From Winslowiella arboricola (GTDB taxonomy: Bacteria > Pseudomonadota > Gammaproteobacteria > Enterobacterales > Enterobacteriaceae): a stretch of DNA of 64,000 nt. A program made the position numbers and the translations under genes. Of this stretch, positions 38,897 through 50,849 are shown one piece after another (position 1 is the stretch's first letter; every line of letters begins with the position of its first letter). The notes under the pieces are model-generated. The model ran no database searches. It was not told the origin of the DNA and saw only the letters and a program-made list of their open reading frames with translations. The stretch is taken from NCBI RefSeq assembly GCF_025527015.1, contig NZ_JAODIM010000030.1:19678-83677 (forward strand). Direction: 5' to 3'.

Positions 38897-40159
38897 TTAA
38901 CGCCAGACGCCTTTAGTATCAACAATCCAGCGCTGGGTGATCTGTGCCGAATCCATGGCTTTAAACTGCTGATGGTCCACCAGCATAACCAGGACATCCG
39001 CCTGCTGTAGCGCGATATCGGCGCTTACCAGCTGCGCTTTATGCGCCAGTTTTTGCGGGATCGTCTCAACATTTGGCTCTACCACCCAGGTCTCACCGGC
39101 GTTCCAGCTGGCGATAAGATCCGCCACTTCCATTGCCGGACTTTCACGCAGATCGTCGATATTCGGTTTAAAAGCCAGACCAAAACAGGCGACTTTCAGC
39201 TCGCTGGCGCGCTTGTCGCTACTTGCCAGGCAGTCCGCCACCGTCCGCTTAACCTGATCCAGCACCCAGTGCGGTTTACTGTCATTTACTTCGCGCGCAG
39301 TACGAATCAGGCGTGCCTGCGCGGGGTTTTGCGCCACGATAAACCAGGGATCGACGGCAATGCAATGTCCCCCCACGCCCGGCCCCGGTTGCAGAATATT
39401 GACGCGCGGATGACGATTAGCCAGCGCGATCAGCTCCCAGACGTTAATCCCCTGATCGGCGCAAATCACTGACAGTTCATTGGCAAAGGCGATATTAACG
39501 TCGCGGAAGCTGTTTTCAGTCAGCTTACACATTTCGGCAGTGCGTGAGTTGGTGACCACACACTCCCCTTCCAGGAAGATGTTATACAGTTCGCTGGCGC
39601 GTGCAGAGCATACCGGCGACATACCGCCAATCACCCGATCGTTTTTAATCAGCTCCACCATCACTTGCCCCGGCAAGACACGCTCCGGGCAGTAGGCGAC
39701 ATTGATATCAGCCTGCTCACCAGCCTGCTGCGGGAAGCTCAGATCCGGGCGCGTCTGCGCCAGCCATTCTGCCATCTGCTCAGTGGCGCCGACCGGCGAG
39801 GTGGATTCAAGGATCACCAGATCGCCTTTTTTCAGCACCGGCGCCAGCGACAGCGCTGCCGCCTGTACATAAGCCATATCCGGCTGATGGTCGCCTTTAA
39901 ACGGCGTCGGCACTGCAATTAAAAAGGCATCCGCGGCTACCGGCTGTGACGCTGCACGCAGAAAGCCGCCTTCAACTGCGTTTTTCACCACACGGTCGAG
40001 ATCCGGCTCAACAATATGAATTTCACCGCGATTGATGGTATCCACCGCGCGCTGATTGATATCGATACCGATCACTTTTTTCTGGCGGGAGGCAAAAGCC
40101 GCGGCGGTTGGCAGGCCAATATAGCCAAGTCCAATAACTGAAATGGTATTAAAACTCAT
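38897..40159 (-). CDS. wecC: UDP-N-acetyl-D-mannosamine dehydrogenase
   Basis: Oxidises UDP-ManNAc twice to UDP-ManNAcA with NAD+. 420 residues; the Rossmann motif [16 protein letters not shown] is at the start, the catalytic Cys is in [13 protein letters not shown] and [17 protein letters not shown] precedes it. Its ATG overlaps the wecB stop by 3 bases. A 35-base gap leads to wecD. Confidence 0.97.
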   Translation of the reverse strand: MSFNTISVIGLGYIGLPTAAAFASRQKKVIGIDINQRAVDTINRGEIHIVEPDLDRVVKNAVEGGFLRAASQPVAADAFLIAVPTPFKGDHQPDMAYVQAAALSLAPVLKKGDLVILESTSPVGATEQMAEWLAQTRPDLSFPQQAGEQADINVAYCPERVLPGQVMVELIKNDRVIGGMSPVCSARASELYNIFLEGECVVTNSRTAEMCKLTENSFRDVNIAFANELSVICADQGINVWELIALANRHPRVNILQPGPGVGGHCIAVDPWFIVAQNPAQARLIRTAREVNDSKPHWVLDQVKRTVADCLASSDKRASELKVACFGLAFKPNIDDLRESPAMEVADLIASWNAGETWVVEPNVETIPQKLAHKAQLVSADIALQQADVLVMLVDHQQFKAMDSAQITQRWIVDTKGVWR

Positions 40160-41286
40160 AGGGTTACTCTGTTATTTTTAAGTGCCTGAACAATGCGCTC
40201 GCAGGCATGGCCATCACCATAAGGATTATGCGCACGGCTCATACGGTGATAAGCCTCTTCGTCGGTCAGCAGGCGCGTCACTTCCGCCACAATCTTCTCA
40301 ACGTTAGTGCCTACCAGACGTACCGTACCGGCATCGACCGCTTCCGGGCGTTCAGTGGTGTCACGCATCACCAGCACCGGTTTACCCAGTGCTGGCGCCT
40401 CTTCCTGAATACCGCCAGAGTCGGTCAGGATCAGCCAGGAGCGGTTCATCAGCCAGACAAAGGGCAGATACTCCTGCGGCTCAATCAGCACGATATTATC
40501 GATATCTTTCAGGATGCGATTGACCGGCTCGCTGACATTGGGATTCAGATGCACCGGATACACGATCTGCGCCTCGGGATGCAGACGGGCGATTTCCGCC
40601 AGTGCGCAGCAGATACGCTCAAAACCTTCGCCAAAGCTCTCGCGACGATGGCCGGTAACCAGAATCATCTTTTTATCCGCCTGTAAAAACGGATAGCGTT
40701 GGGCCAGCTGACTGCGCAAATGACCTTCGCTTAACACCCGGTCACGCACCCAAAACAGCGCATCAATCACCGTGTTGCCGGTAATAAAGATTCGCTCGTC
40801 GCGCAGATTTTCCCGCAGCAGATTCTGCCGTGAGGTTTCCGTTGGGGTGAAATGCAGGGTAGCCAGATGTCCGGTCAGCTTGCGGTTGGCCTCTTCAGGC
40901 CAGGGAGAATAAAGATCGCCGGTACGTAATCCGGCCTCAACGTGCCCCACCGGAATACGGTGATAAAAGGCCGCAAGACTGGTTGCCATGGTGGTAGTGG
41001 TATCACCATGCACCAGCACCATATCCGGTTTGAATTCGTCGAAAACGGCTTTCAGACCTTGCAGGATTCGGCAGGTGATTTCGGTCAGTCCCTGCTCCGG
41101 GCGCATAATATTCAGGTCGTAGTCCGGCTCCAGAGCAAACAGACGCAATACCTGGTCCAGCATCTCACGGTGCTGGGCGGTGACGCACAGGCGTGACTCT
41201 ATCTCAGTATCCTGAGACAAAGCATGAACCAGCGGCGCCATCTTTATCGCTTCCGGGCGCGTGCCGAAAACAGTTAATACTTTCAC
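40156..41286 (-). CDS. wecB: UDP-N-acetylglucosamine 2-epimerase (non-hydrolysing)
   Basis: Interconverts UDP-GlcNAc and UDP-ManNAc for ECA. 376 residues; starts at GTG (41286) with [43 protein letters not shown] and [19 protein letters not shown] are the active-site blocks. It lies 52 bases after wzzE in the operon. Confidence 0.97.
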   Translation of the reverse strand: MKVLTVFGTRPEAIKMAPLVHALSQDTEIESRLCVTAQHREMLDQVLRLFALEPDYDLNIMRPEQGLTEITCRILQGLKAVFDEFKPDMVLVHGDTTTTMATSLAAFYHRIPVGHVEAGLRTGDLYSPWPEEANRKLTGHLATLHFTPTETSRQNLLRENLRDERIFITGNTVIDALFWVRDRVLSEGHLRSQLAQRYPFLQADKKMILVTGHRRESFGEGFERICCALAEIARLHPEAQIVYPVHLNPNVSEPVNRILKDIDNIVLIEPQEYLPFVWLMNRSWLILTDSGGIQEEAPALGKPVLVMRDTTERPEAVDAGTVRLVGTNVEKIVAEVTRLLTDEEAYHRMSRAHNPYGDGHACERIVQALKNNRVTL

Positions 41287-41338
41287 TGTAGCTCTCTTAA
41301 TTCGTCTGCCGTTAATACGGAATCAGGTAAGCGCGCAA

Positions 41339-42391
41339 TTAAGCGCGTGGTCGACGTACCAGCGCAACGCCTGCGCCAATTAGCGCACCCACTGCACCCC
41401 ACATAATCATTAAGAACAGGCGACGTGGACTGTCGCGTTTAACCGGCTCTTCAGGCGTTCGCAAATAGCGATAGGTCTGGAATTTCTCATCCAGCGTCGG
41501 CCCGACATCCAGCGTCGACAGCATCGCTCTGTTTTGATCATAGTCCAGATCGTAACCCGGGCCGCTGGCCTGCAAGTTCTCTAAACGCGCCTGCAACATT
41601 GGACGTCCCAGCAGGAACAGTTCCGAATCAGGTAATTGTTCTGAAGGCGTATCGGTTTTGGCCTGGTCAATCCCCTGCTGCTGAGCGATTTTCAGCGCCT
41701 GCTGCACGGCATTAAGCTGGCGATCATAAATGGCTTTTGCTACCGCTTCCTGACGTTTGACCTGCGCTTTTAACTGAATCGTGCGCGCCGCCCAGGCGCC
41801 GCTCAGCTCTTCATTAAGATGGCGCGCGGAACGCTGGCTGGCAAAGGCCACATACTGACGTAACAGGTTATTGGCATCCGGGGCGGTTTCCGCCACCAGT
41901 TTGACGCTATCGCTGGTGTTTTTCAGCGTGTCTGCCGCGGTAAACTGAATGTTGTTGACCATTTCATCCAGCAGCGCAGCATCGCTTTTGGCATTGCCAC
42001 TTTTGCGATGTTTGTAGTAATCGGTCTGCAGCCAGAAATCGCGACGCGTGTCATATGCCGACAGCTGCATCACAAACTCCTGATAAGCATCATCCATTAC
42101 CGTTGGCTGTGGCGCGACGGCCATCGTGGTAGTGCGGGCATCCAGATTACGTAAAAACTGCTGTTGCGAGTAGAAGCCGCCCAGCATATTCACCGTCGGG
42201 CGATCGGTAATCGCGGTAGCGCTCCACTCCTGTTTAACCAGCAGTGACCAGATAAAGGCGATAATCACAAACAGCAACGCCAGACCGACAATCCACGGTT
42301 TTCCCCGCCATAACGTGCAGCAAAGACCGCGAATATCCAATTCATTATCCACCGCAGCTGAGTGTGATAAAGATTCAGGTTCAGTTTTCAT
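41339..42391 (-). CDS. wzzE: ECA chain-length modulator WzzE
   Basis: Inner-membrane polysaccharide co-polymerase that sets ECA length with WzyE. 350 residues with the Wzz layout: a cytosolic start, a membrane helix (WIVGLALLFVIIAFIWSLLV, about 33-52), a long periplasmic coiled-coil region, and a second helix near the end (FLMIMWGAVGALIGAGVALV). Confidence 0.96.
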   Translation of the reverse strand: MKTEPESLSHSAAVDNELDIRGLCCTLWRGKPWIVGLALLFVIIAFIWSLLVKQEWSATAITDRPTVNMLGGFYSQQQFLRNLDARTTTMAVAPQPTVMDDAYQEFVMQLSAYDTRRDFWLQTDYYKHRKSGNAKSDAALLDEMVNNIQFTAADTLKNTSDSVKLVAETAPDANNLLRQYVAFASQRSARHLNEELSGAWAARTIQLKAQVKRQEAVAKAIYDRQLNAVQQALKIAQQQGIDQAKTDTPSEQLPDSELFLLGRPMLQARLENLQASGPGYDLDYDQNRAMLSTLDVGPTLDEKFQTYRYLRTPEEPVKRDSPRRLFLMIMWGAVGALIGAGVALVRRPRA

Positions 42392-42412
42392 GGCGTCCCT
42401 ATGTAATTTATT

Positions 42413-43510
42413 TCAAGAAAGTTTTTTATTAGCACTGGCATTGCGCATTCTGCGCTTCATGCGCTTAATCAAACGCGCCACTCTCCAGGCACGTTTTATG
42501 CAATATCCGTACAGCATAAATGCAAGCAAGAACAATACCAACATTACCCATTCAGGAACAAAATTGAGGTATTCGCCCAGCACACCGACACCAGCAAGCA
42601 GGGCCGCCGCCAGCGTGATCAGCAGGAAAGCCTGTTGCGAGGTAAAGCCGGCGCGCATAATCAGATGATGGATGTGCTGGCGATCGGCCGAGAACGGGCT
42701 CATGCCTTTACGCAGACGGCGATACATGATGGCAATCATATCCATCAGTGGAATAGCGATCAGCCAGAGCGCGGTAACCGGTGTAATGGGATGGGTTTTG
42801 CCCTGGGTGGTTTCAAGCAGTATCCAGATGATGGTGAAACCGATCAGCGTACTGCCTGCATCACCCATAAACACTTTGTAGCGACGGCCAAAAGTACCGA
42901 GGTTAAGCAGAATATAGGGCACGATAGCGGCGATCATCGCGAAGCACCACATGGCAAGACTTAGCTGACCGTCAAAATAGAGAATGATGCCTATCGCCGC
43001 AAAAGTGACACAAGAGAGGCCACCCAGCAGACCGTCGATACCGTCCACCATATTAAAGGCATTAATCGCTGCCCAGACCGCAAACAGGGTCAGTACATAG
43101 CCAAAGGGTCCGACGACCAGTTCCCAGGAACCAAAGATATGGCCGAGGCTCAGCAGGTAAAGGTTGCCGTAATACATCATCACAACCGCAATCAGCGCCT
43201 GCACCGAGGCGCGCAGCTTAACGCTGATATCGAAGCGGTCATCCAGCGCACCTATCAGCACCAGCACCCCGGCGCAACAGAGATAGAGCCAGGCATGCGG
43301 AATGTAGTAATTAGTGATCAAAAAAGTAAAGCAAATCCCTGCATAAACTGAGATCCCACCGACGAGAGGAATCACTCCCTGGTGGCGCTTACGGTAGTTT
43401 GGTTTGTCCACTAATCCAATTTTCTTAGCTACTTTGCGTGCAAAAAACAGGAATACCAGTGAAAACAAAAAGATTGAAGCAAGCTCAGCACTCATCGTGA
43501 GTAAATTCAC
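42413..43510 (-). CDS. wecA: UDP-GlcNAc:undecaprenyl-phosphate GlcNAc-1-phosphate transferase
   Basis: Starts ECA (and O-antigen) lipid-linked intermediates at the inner membrane. The GTG at 43510 (then NLLTMSAEL) matches the E. coli start and gives 365 residues; a longer frame to 43528 is not used. About eleven helices; the catalytic ALDDRFDIS, NAFNMVDGIDGLLGG and the HIHH loop (DRQHIHHLIMRAG) are present. First gene of the wec operon. Confidence 0.97.
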   Translation of the reverse strand: MNLLTMSAELASIFLFSLVFLFFARKVAKKIGLVDKPNYRKRHQGVIPLVGGISVYAGICFTFLITNYYIPHAWLYLCCAGVLVLIGALDDRFDISVKLRASVQALIAVVMMYYGNLYLLSLGHIFGSWELVVGPFGYVLTLFAVWAAINAFNMVDGIDGLLGGLSCVTFAAIGIILYFDGQLSLAMWCFAMIAAIVPYILLNLGTFGRRYKVFMGDAGSTLIGFTIIWILLETTQGKTHPITPVTALWLIAIPLMDMIAIMYRRLRKGMSPFSADRQHIHHLIMRAGFTSQQAFLLITLAAALLAGVGVLGEYLNFVPEWVMLVLFLLAFMLYGYCIKRAWRVARLIKRMKRRMRNASANKKLS

Positions 43511-43833
43511 ATTAACAGCTCTCAGCAAAGAATCTCAGGTTTAACCTGCACTTTTGATGCAAGATTCATACCCGATTCTGAAATCCTGTAATGGCGAAGG
43601 GCAAATACGTAAGCCTTCCCTACCATCATTTTATATGTCGGCGCTCTGTGTAAATCAGCGTCCTGCCGCATTAAAGCAGTAAACCGCGACTTCGGGTCAC
43701 CCGCTATCAGTGGAAACCGAAAAAGGGTTAGTCTGAAGGTTACAACGCATAAAATTCAAACTTATGACTGTTGTTAACGCTCTTTAAGGTCGGAAATACA
43801 GGTGACCATTTTATATCGTATAGCCCATAAACG
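43511..43833 (-). promoter_or_regulatory. wec operon upstream region
   Basis: This 323-base stretch between the rho terminator and wecA has no credible gene. It must hold the wec promoter; an AT-rich ATATAAAAT on the minus strand near 43629-43637 is a possible -10, without a convincing -35. I saw no ops/JUMPStart element or clear RcsAB box. Confidence 0.35.
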
Positions 43834-43858
43834 AAAAACGCCACGTCTGAGCGTGGCG
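43834..43858 (-). terminator. Rho-independent terminator after rho
   Basis: CGCCACG (43839-43845) and CGTGGCG (43852-43858) form a 7-bp stem with a 6-base loop; on the minus strand five T follow. It is 22 bases after the rho stop. Confidence 0.85.
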
Positions 43859-43880
43859 AATTCCGTGTTTTTCCGCTTTT

Positions 43881-45140
43881 TTAAGAGCGCTTCATCATAT
43901 CGAAGAATTCATCGTTGGTTTTGGTCATTGCCAACTTGTTGATGAGGAACTCCATCGCATCAATTTCACCCATTGGGTGGATAATTTTGCGCAGGATCCA
44001 CATCTTCTGCAGCTCTTCCTGGGAAGTGAGCAGCTCTTCTTTACGGGTACCAGAACGGTTGTAATCGATAGCCGGGAAGACGCGTTTTTCGGCGATTTTA
44101 CGTGCGAGGTGCAGCTCCATGTTACCGGTGCCTTTAAACTCTTCGTAAATCACTTCATCCATCTTCGAACCGGTATCAACCAGCGCGGTAGCGATAATGG
44201 TCAGGCTTCCGCCCTCTTCTACGTTACGCGCAGCACCGAAGAAACGCTTCGGACGATGCAGGGCGTTGGCATCCACACCACCGGTCAGTACTTTACCGGA
44301 AGCCGGCACCACGGTGTTGTAGGCACGCGCCAGACGCGTAATCGAGTCGAGCAGGATGATCACATCTTTCTTGTGTTCAACCAGACGTTTGGCTTTCTCG
44401 ATAACCATCTCGGCAACCTGAACGTGACGTGATGCTGGCTCATCAAAGGTCGAAGCAATCACTTCACCTTTAACCAGACGCTGCATCTCGGTCACTTCTT
44501 CCGGACGTTCATCAATCAGCAATACCATCAGCGTACAATCCGGGTGATTGTAGGCAATGCTCTGCGCGATATTCTGCAGCAGCATGGTTTTACCCGCTTT
44601 TGGCGGCGCCACAATCAGACCACGCTGGCCGCGGCCAATCGGTGATGCCAGATCCAGTACACGCGCAGTTAAATCTTCGGTAGAACCATTACCACGCTCC
44701 ATACGCAGACGAGAGTTTGCGTGCAGCGGCGTTAAGTTCTCAAACAGAATTTTGTTACGCGCGTTTTCTGGTTTGTCGTAGTTAACCTCGTTAACCTTCA
44801 ACAGTGCAAAGTAACGCTCGCCTTCTTTTGGCGGACGAATTTTGCCTGCGACGCTGTCGCCTGTGCGAAGGTTAAAGCGGCGAATCTGGCTGGGGGAAAC
44901 GTAGATATCATCAGGACCGGCGAGGTAGGAGCTGTCTCCAGAACGGAGAAAACCAAATCCGTCCTGCAAAATCTCCAATACGCCATCGCCGAAGATATCT
45001 TCGCCACTTTTTGCATGTTGCTTGAGGATGGCGAAAATAATGTCCTGTTTGCGCATACGCGCCAGGTTTTCCAGCCCCATGTTTTCGCCGAGAGTAATCA
45101 GCTCAGAAACCGGCGTATTTTTTAATTCGGTAAGATTCAT
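43881..45140 (-). CDS. rho: Transcription termination factor Rho
   Basis: Hexameric RNA helicase that ends transcription. 419 residues, same as E. coli. N-terminal RNA-binding OB domain (about 48-120, [21 protein letters not shown]), Walker [10 protein letters not shown] (about 178), the Q and R loops further on, and a very conserved C-terminus [19 protein letters not shown]. Rho autoregulates its own leader in E. coli. Confidence 0.98.
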   Translation of the reverse strand: MNLTELKNTPVSELITLGENMGLENLARMRKQDIIFAILKQHAKSGEDIFGDGVLEILQDGFGFLRSGDSSYLAGPDDIYVSPSQIRRFNLRTGDSVAGKIRPPKEGERYFALLKVNEVNYDKPENARNKILFENLTPLHANSRLRMERGNGSTEDLTARVLDLASPIGRGQRGLIVAPPKAGKTMLLQNIAQSIAYNHPDCTLMVLLIDERPEEVTEMQRLVKGEVIASTFDEPASRHVQVAEMVIEKAKRLVEHKKDVIILLDSITRLARAYNTVVPASGKVLTGGVDANALHRPKRFFGAARNVEEGGSLTIIATALVDTGSKMDEVIYEEFKGTGNMELHLARKIAEKRVFPAIDYNRSGTRKEELLTSQEELQKMWILRKIIHPMGEIDAMEFLINKLAMTKTNDEFFDMMKRS

Positions 45141-45499
45141 AATGGTGGGTTCTTAAACTCGGGGTAAATCTCGAAATGTTTGTCGTGAATGGTATGGCAA
45201 GAACGTCCATGCCTGTTTAATGGCACTGTTTCCGTTGTCCGCTCGGCGATCATGTGCAGGAATATGCTGATCTGAAAACGAGGAGACGGTTGGAACGCGA
45301 TGCCGGAAAATATTGATGCTGACCGTCAGATTGCTGAATGCTTGTGCGCTTCGCTGTGAAACACCGTATTCAACAAGGGAAAATCTAAGATTCAAACTAC
45401 CAGGTAAGTTCGTAATGCAGTAAAACCAACTTAGCACGCTTAAAGGCGGGCGTCTAGCGGTCTGCAAAAAATAACCAGACCGCCAGCGCCGATCGGGGA
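45141..45499 (-). promoter_or_regulatory. rho leader/promoter region
   Basis: 359 bases between trxA and rho. E. coli has a leader peptide gene (rhoL) here; I could not find an obvious equivalent. A 38-codon ORF (start 45253, stop overlapping the rho ATG) exists but has no Shine-Dalgarno. A perfect 8-bp inverted repeat (45457-45464 with 45476-45483) lies 17 bases after... that is, on the rho-proximal side of the trxA stop's opposite end at 45500, and may end trxA mRNA although no T tract follows. Confidence 0.4.
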
Positions 45500-45832
45500 T
45501 TAACCCAGATTTGCGTTCAGAAACTCTTTCAGCTGGCCTTTAGAAAGCGCGCCAACTTTCGTTGCTGCCACTTCGCCGTTTTTAAACAGCAACAGCGTAG
45601 GAATACCACGAATACCATACTTAGGCGCAGTGCCCGGATTTTCGTCGATATTCAGTTTCGCAATGGTCAGCTTACCATCGTATTCGTCAGCGACTTCATC
45701 CAGAATGGGTGCAATCATTTTGCACGGGCCACACCACTCTGCCCAGAAATCAACCAGCGTTAAACCATCGGCTTTCAGGACGTCGGTTTCGAAGCTGTCA
45801 TCGGTCAGGTGAACAATTTTATCGCTGCTCAT
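45500..45832 (-). CDS. trxA: Thioredoxin 1
   Basis: Cytosolic disulfide reductase, 110 residues (E. coli 109). Active site WCGPCKM with the family-typical VDFWAE before it, and the cis-Pro in [11 protein letters not shown]. Starts at 45832, divergent from rhlB, upstream of rho as in E. coli. Confidence 0.98.
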   Translation of the reverse strand: MSSDKIVHLTDDSFETDVLKADGLTLVDFWAEWCGPCKMIAPILDEVADEYDGKLTIAKLNIDENPGTAPKYGIRGIPTLLLFKNGEVAATKVGALSKGQLKEFLNANLG

Positions 45833-45949
45833 GTCTTACTCCACAAGATTATGCCTGGCTGGTTGGCGTAAAATCTGCCAACTTAGGTTGACTTTATTTC
45901 ACCGGATACGCTTTCGTAAAGCAATAGTAAGCTGATATTCTACCACACT

Positions 45950-47245
45950 ATGAGCAAAACACACTTAACTGAACAGAAGTTTTCCGACTTCGCCCTGCAC
46001 CCTCAGGTCATTGAAGCCCTTGAAACTAAAGGCTTTCATAATTGCACGCCGATTCAGGCGCTTGCATTACCTTTCACGCTCGCTGGGCGTGATGTAGCAG
46101 GTCAGGCGCAAACCGGTACCGGCAAAACGATGGCGTTTCTGACGTCAACGTTCCATCATCTCCTCTCTCACCCGGCTGCGGAAGGTCGCCAGGTGAATCA
46201 ACCGCGTGCGCTAATCATGGCACCAACGCGCGAATTGGCCGTGCAGATCCACGCCGATGCCGAGCCGTTAACCAGGTCTACCGGACTGAAATTAGGTCTG
46301 GCATATGGCGGTGACGGATATGACAAACAGCTTAAAGTGCTGGAAAGCGGTGTCGACGTATTAATCGGCACTACCGGTCGTTTAATCGACTATGCCAAAC
46401 AAAATCACATTAACCTTGGTGCAATCCAGGTAGTGGTGCTCGACGAAGCCGACCGTATGTTTGATCTCGGCTTTATTAAAGATATCCGTTGGTTGTTCCG
46501 CCGTATGCCGGCGACCAGTCAGCGTCTGAATATGCTGTTCTCCGCTACGCTGTCATACCGCGTACGCGAACTGGCGTTTGAACATATGAACAACGCCGAA
46601 TATGTGGAAGTGGAGCCAGAACAGAAAACCGGCCACCGCATTCAGGAAGAGCTGTTCTACCCGTCTAACGAAGAGAAAATGCGTTTACTGCAGACGCTGT
46701 TGGAAGAAGAGTGGCCAGATCGCGCGATTATCTTCGCTAACACCAAGCATCGCTGTGAAGATGTCTGGGGCCACCTGGCTGCCGATGGTCATCGTGTTGG
46801 CTTGCTGACCGGCGATGTCGCACAGAAGAAACGCCTGCGTATTCTCGACGACTTTACCAAAGGCGACGTGGATATTCTGGTTGCTACCGATGTGGCCGCC
46901 CGTGGTCTGCATATTCCTGCCGTAACTCATGTGTTTAACTATGATCTGCCTGACGATCGTGAAGACTATGTGCATCGCATCGGCCGTACCGGTCGTGCTG
47001 GCGCCAGCGGTCACTCCATCAGTCTGGCGTGTGAAGAGTACGCGCTCAATCTGACGGCTATCGAAGAGTATATTGGTCACAGCATTCCGGTGAGCAAATA
47101 CAACAGCGAAGCATTGATGACCGATCTGCCACCGCCGAAGCGCTTAACGCGTAACCGCTCTGGCAATGGCCCACGTCGTGGTGGTGGTACCAATAACCGC
47201 CGTGGTGGTGCGCCGCGTAATAACAACCGTAAACGTACGAGTTAA
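45950..47245 (+). CDS. rhlB: DEAD-box RNA helicase RhlB
   Basis: RNA helicase of the degradosome. 431 residues; Q motif region [13 protein letters not shown], Walker [13 protein letters not shown] box in [16 protein letters not shown] in LFSATLS, motif [12 protein letters not shown]. The C-terminal tail is rich in Gly, Arg and Asn ([12 protein letters not shown]), an RNA-binding tail. gppA starts 7 bases after its stop. Confidence 0.97.
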   Translation: MSKTHLTEQKFSDFALHPQVIEALETKGFHNCTPIQALALPFTLAGRDVAGQAQTGTGKTMAFLTSTFHHLLSHPAAEGRQVNQPRALIMAPTRELAVQIHADAEPLTRSTGLKLGLAYGGDGYDKQLKVLESGVDVLIGTTGRLIDYAKQNHINLGAIQVVVLDEADRMFDLGFIKDIRWLFRRMPATSQRLNMLFSATLSYRVRELAFEHMNNAEYVEVEPEQKTGHRIQEELFYPSNEEKMRLLQTLLEEEWPDRAIIFANTKHRCEDVWGHLAADGHRVGLLTGDVAQKKRLRILDDFTKGDVDILVATDVAARGLHIPAVTHVFNYDLPDDREDYVHRIGRTGRAGASGHSISLACEEYALNLTAIEEYIGHSIPVSKYNSEALMTDLPPPKRLTRNRSGNGPRRGGGTNNRRGGAPRNNNRKRTS

Positions 47246-47252
47246 GTCAGCC

Positions 47253-48737
47253 ATGCTAAGCGCGTCGTCACTCTATGCTGCGATAGACCTTGGTTCTAAC
47301 AGTTTTCATATGTTGGTGGTGCGCGAGGTAGCAGGCAATATCCAGACCGTCGCGCGCATTAAGCGTAAAGTGCGTCTCGCCGCTGGCCTTGATGCGCAGA
47401 ATCATCTGTCGGATGAGGCGATGGCGCGAGGCTGGCAGTGTCTGCGGCTGTTTTCTGAACAGTTGCAGGATATTCCTGCCGACCAGATTCGCGTTGTGGC
47501 AACTGCCACTCTGCGACTGGCGCAGAATGCCGCTGTTTTTCTGCATAGCGCCGGAGAGATCCTTGGCTGCCCGATTAACGTCATTACTGGCGAAGAGGAA
47601 GCGCGTCTGATTTATCAGGGCGTGGCGCATACCACCGGCGGCTCAGATAAGCGTTTAGTGGTGGATATCGGTGGCGGCAGTACCGAGCTGGTCACCGGCG
47701 ATGGCTCCCATGCTACCGCGCTGTTTAGCCTGTCGATGGGTTGTGTCACCTGGCTGGAGCGCTACTTTACCGATCGCCATCTGGGCAAAGAGAACTTTGA
47801 ACAGGCGGAAGCCGCGGCACGTGCCATGATCCAGCCGGTTGCCGCTCAGCTGCGTACACAGGGCTGGCAGGTTTGTGTCGGTGCTTCCGGTACGGTACAG
47901 GCGTTGCAGGAAATCATGGTGGCGCAGGGGATGGATGAGCGTATTACCCTGCAAAAGCTGCAGCAGCTTAAGCAGCGCGCCATTCAGTGCGGCAAGCTGG
48001 AAGAGCTGGAAATTGAAGGGCTGACGCTGGAACGTGCGCTGGTATTCCCCAGTGGCTTATCGATTCTGATCGCGATTTTTCATGAGCTGAATATCGAAAG
48101 CATGTTGCTGGCCGGTGGTGCCCTGCGCGAAGGTCTGGTGTATGGCATGCTGCATCTGCCGATCGATCGCGATATTCGCAGCCGTACGCTGCAAAATATT
48201 CAACGCCGTTTTACCATTGATGCCGAGCAGGCAACACGCGTGCGCCAGCTGGCGGATAGTTTTGCCCGTCAGGTAAGCTCGAACTGGAAGCTGGATGAAC
48301 GATGTCGTGAACTGCTGGACAGCGCCTGCCTGATCCACGAAATTGGCCTCAGTGTCGATTTCAAACAGGCTCCACAGCACGCCGCCTATTTAGTCCGTCA
48401 TCTCGACCTGCCTGGCTTTACTCCTGCACAGAAAAAACTGCTGGCAACTTTGCTGCAAAATCAGGGTAACGGTATCGATCTGGCGTTATTAAGCCAGCAA
48501 AATGCGGTGCCGCCGCGAATGGCGGAGCGCATGTGTCGTCTGCTGCGCCTGGCGATTATTTTTGCCAGCCGCCGCCGTGATAATACTTTACCCGCGGTCC
48601 GTTTACAGGCGGATGACGATACGCTGCACTTGACCCTGCCCGCCGGCTGGCTGGAAGCGCATCCATTGCGTTCCGAACTGCTGGAGCAGGAGAGCCACTG
48701 GCAGAGTTATGTTCACTGGCCACTGATTATCTCGTGA
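47253..48737 (+). CDS. gppA: Guanosine-5'-triphosphate,3'-diphosphate pyrophosphatase
   Basis: Converts pppGpp to ppGpp in the stringent response. The ATG at 47253 gives 494 residues; a longer frame to 47166 overlaps rhlB and is rejected. ASKHA fold: [17 protein letters not shown] at the start and [12 protein letters not shown] further on are the phosphate loops; an HD-like C-terminal domain follows. The stop lies 2 bases from the end of convergent rep. Confidence 0.95.
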   Translation: MLSASSLYAAIDLGSNSFHMLVVREVAGNIQTVARIKRKVRLAAGLDAQNHLSDEAMARGWQCLRLFSEQLQDIPADQIRVVATATLRLAQNAAVFLHSAGEILGCPINVITGEEEARLIYQGVAHTTGGSDKRLVVDIGGGSTELVTGDGSHATALFSLSMGCVTWLERYFTDRHLGKENFEQAEAAARAMIQPVAAQLRTQGWQVCVGASGTVQALQEIMVAQGMDERITLQKLQQLKQRAIQCGKLEELEIEGLTLERALVFPSGLSILIAIFHELNIESMLLAGGALREGLVYGMLHLPIDRDIRSRTLQNIQRRFTIDAEQATRVRQLADSFARQVSSNWKLDERCRELLDSACLIHEIGLSVDFKQAPQHAAYLVRHLDLPGFTPAQKKLLATLLQNQGNGIDLALLSQQNAVPPRMAERMCRLLRLAIIFASRRRDNTLPAVRLQADDDTLHLTLPAGWLEAHPLRSELLEQESHWQSYVHWPLIIS

Positions 48738-48739
48738 AG

Positions 48740-50761
48740 TTAACTGCCTTTCGCTTTATCTAACATCGCACGCAAATTGGCCACCCGACTCTGGCCGGTT
48801 TGCATGCGCTCTTCCGCACTGACCACCTTACGCTCGCTTTCCCATTTCAGGTCATCCTGCGGCAATTCAAGCAGAAAACGGCTCGGCTCCGGGCGCATCA
48901 TCTCGCCATATTGACGACGTTCGCGGCACAGGGTGAAAGTCAGCTCTTTCTGCGCGCGCGTAATACCGACATAAGCCAGACGCCGCTCCTCCTCGACGTT
49001 CTCTTCATCAATACTGCTTTGATGCGGCAACAGCCCCTCTTCCATACCGACCAGATAGACATACGGAAACTCCAGACCTTTAGAGGCGTGCAGCGTCATC
49101 AGCTGAACCTGATCCAGCTCTTCATCGCTTTCACCTCGCTCCATCATGTCGCGCAGGGTAAAGCGCGTCACGACCTGGGTTAAGGTCATCGGCTCATCAA
49201 TATCCGTGCCTTCCAGCATTTCCGTCATCCACTGGAACAGCATATTGACGTTTTTCATGCGCATTTCCGCCGCCTTCGGGCTGGGCGACGTTTCAAACAG
49301 CCAGCTTTCATAATCGACGCCACGAATCAAATCGCGCACAGCGGCAATCGGTTCACGTTCGGCAAGGCGGGCGATTTCCTGCAGCCACAGGGTAAAACGC
49401 TGCAGCGATTCCAGACCACGTCCGGTTAAGGTCTGGCTAAGCCCCATATCAAAACTGGCACTAAACAGGCTCTTGTTGCGCTGCATCGCCCATTCACCCA
49501 GCTTTTGCAGCGTGGCGGAGCCAATCTCACGACGTGGCGTGTTCACAATACGCAAGAACGCACTGTCATCATCGGCATTGGTCAGCACGCGCAGATAGGC
49601 CAGCAGATCTTTAATTTCCGGCCGCGAGAAGAATGAGGTGCCACCGGAAATGCGATACGGGATGCGGTTCTGCATCAGCATCTTTTCAAACACTCGCGAC
49701 TGGTGGTTGCCGCGATAGAGTATGGCGTAATCTTTATATTGGGTTTTATTAATAAAGTGATGGGCGATGAGTTCACCGGTGACGCGTTCGGCTTCATGTT
49801 CTTCATGATTGGCGGTGACCACTTTCAGTTCCGCACCGTAGCCCAGCTCGGAAAACAGACGCTTTTCAAACACATGCGGATTATTGGCAATCAGAATATT
49901 CGCCGCCTTCAGAATCCGCTCCGAGGAGCGATAGTTCTGCTCCAGCTTAATCACCTGCAATGCCGGGAAATCCTCTTTCAGCAGCACCAGATTTTGCGGA
50001 CGGGCGCCACGCCATGAGTAGATCGACTGATCATCATCGCCAACCACCGTAAAACGCGCCCTCGCGCCCACCAGCAGCTTAACCAGCTCATACTGGCTGG
50101 TGTTGGTGTCCTGATACTCATCCACCAGCAGATAACGGATACGCTGCTGCCAGCGCTCACGCACCTCTTCATTGCGCTGCAATAATAGCGTCGGCAGCAG
50201 GATCAGATCGTCGAAATCGAGCACGTTGCAGGATTTCAGATGCCTGTCGTACAGCGCATAACAGTGGGCAAAAATCTTGTCGCGCTCACTGCTGACTTGC
50301 GCGGCGGCATGCGAAGGATCAATCAGATCGTTTTTCCAGTTGGAGATGGTCGAGATCAGCTGCTGCAGCAGATTTTTATCATTCTCCAGCCACTCTTCGG
50401 TGAGATCCTTCAGCAGGCCCAGCTGATCCTGATCGTCAAACAGTGAGAAATTTGATTTCATCCCCAGCGCGGCGTATTCGCGTTTAATAATTTCCAGACC
50501 CAGGGTATGGAAAGTGGAGATCATCAGCCCGCGCGCCTCTTTGCGCCCGAGTGTTTGCGCCACACGCTCTTTCATCTCACGCGAGGCTTTATTGGTAAAG
50601 GTCACCGCCGCAATATGGCGCGCCTGATAGCCGCATTCACGGATCAGATGGGCAATCTTATTGGTGATCACGCGTGTCTTACCGGAGCCTGCACCGGCCA
50701 GTACCAGACAAGGCCCGGTAACGAATTCGACGGCCTGTTGTTGGCCAGGATTTAGACGCAT
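48740..50761 (-). CDS. rep: ATP-dependent DNA helicase Rep
   Basis: Superfamily-1 3'-5' helicase that clears proteins before the replication fork. The ATG at 50761 gives 673 residues as in E. coli; four codons further upstream are not used. Motif I AGAGSGKT, motif [10 protein letters not shown], motif [15 protein letters not shown], motif [12 protein letters not shown]. Divergent from ppiC. It shares its architecture with uvrD at 18737 in this window. Confidence 0.98.
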   Translation of the reverse strand: MRLNPGQQQAVEFVTGPCLVLAGAGSGKTRVITNKIAHLIRECGYQARHIAAVTFTNKASREMKERVAQTLGRKEARGLMISTFHTLGLEIIKREYAALGMKSNFSLFDDQDQLGLLKDLTEEWLENDKNLLQQLISTISNWKNDLIDPSHAAAQVSSERDKIFAHCYALYDRHLKSCNVLDFDDLILLPTLLLQRNEEVRERWQQRIRYLLVDEYQDTNTSQYELVKLLVGARARFTVVGDDDQSIYSWRGARPQNLVLLKEDFPALQVIKLEQNYRSSERILKAANILIANNPHVFEKRLFSELGYGAELKVVTANHEEHEAERVTGELIAHHFINKTQYKDYAILYRGNHQSRVFEKMLMQNRIPYRISGGTSFFSRPEIKDLLAYLRVLTNADDDSAFLRIVNTPRREIGSATLQKLGEWAMQRNKSLFSASFDMGLSQTLTGRGLESLQRFTLWLQEIARLAEREPIAAVRDLIRGVDYESWLFETSPSPKAAEMRMKNVNMLFQWMTEMLEGTDIDEPMTLTQVVTRFTLRDMMERGESDEELDQVQLMTLHASKGLEFPYVYLVGMEEGLLPHQSSIDEENVEEERRLAYVGITRAQKELTFTLCRERRQYGEMMRPEPSRFLLELPQDDLKWESERKVVSAEERMQTGQSRVANLRAMLDKAKGS

Positions 50762-50849
50762 AGCAGATGTCACTCAATGAAATTGCGGAGGGAGGAAATA
50801 ATAGCGTGGTAGTATAGCCAGCGGTATTCTTAAAACTCAAGGCACGATC

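Noticed and set aside
45153..45467. 104-residue minus-strand frame between trxA and rho
   Set aside because: It covers the rho leader, has no ribosome site, and contains no recognised protein motif.
45457..45483. Hairpin as trxA terminator
   Set aside because: The 8-bp stem is perfect but no T tract follows it on the minus strand; kept only as a note in the rho leader entry.
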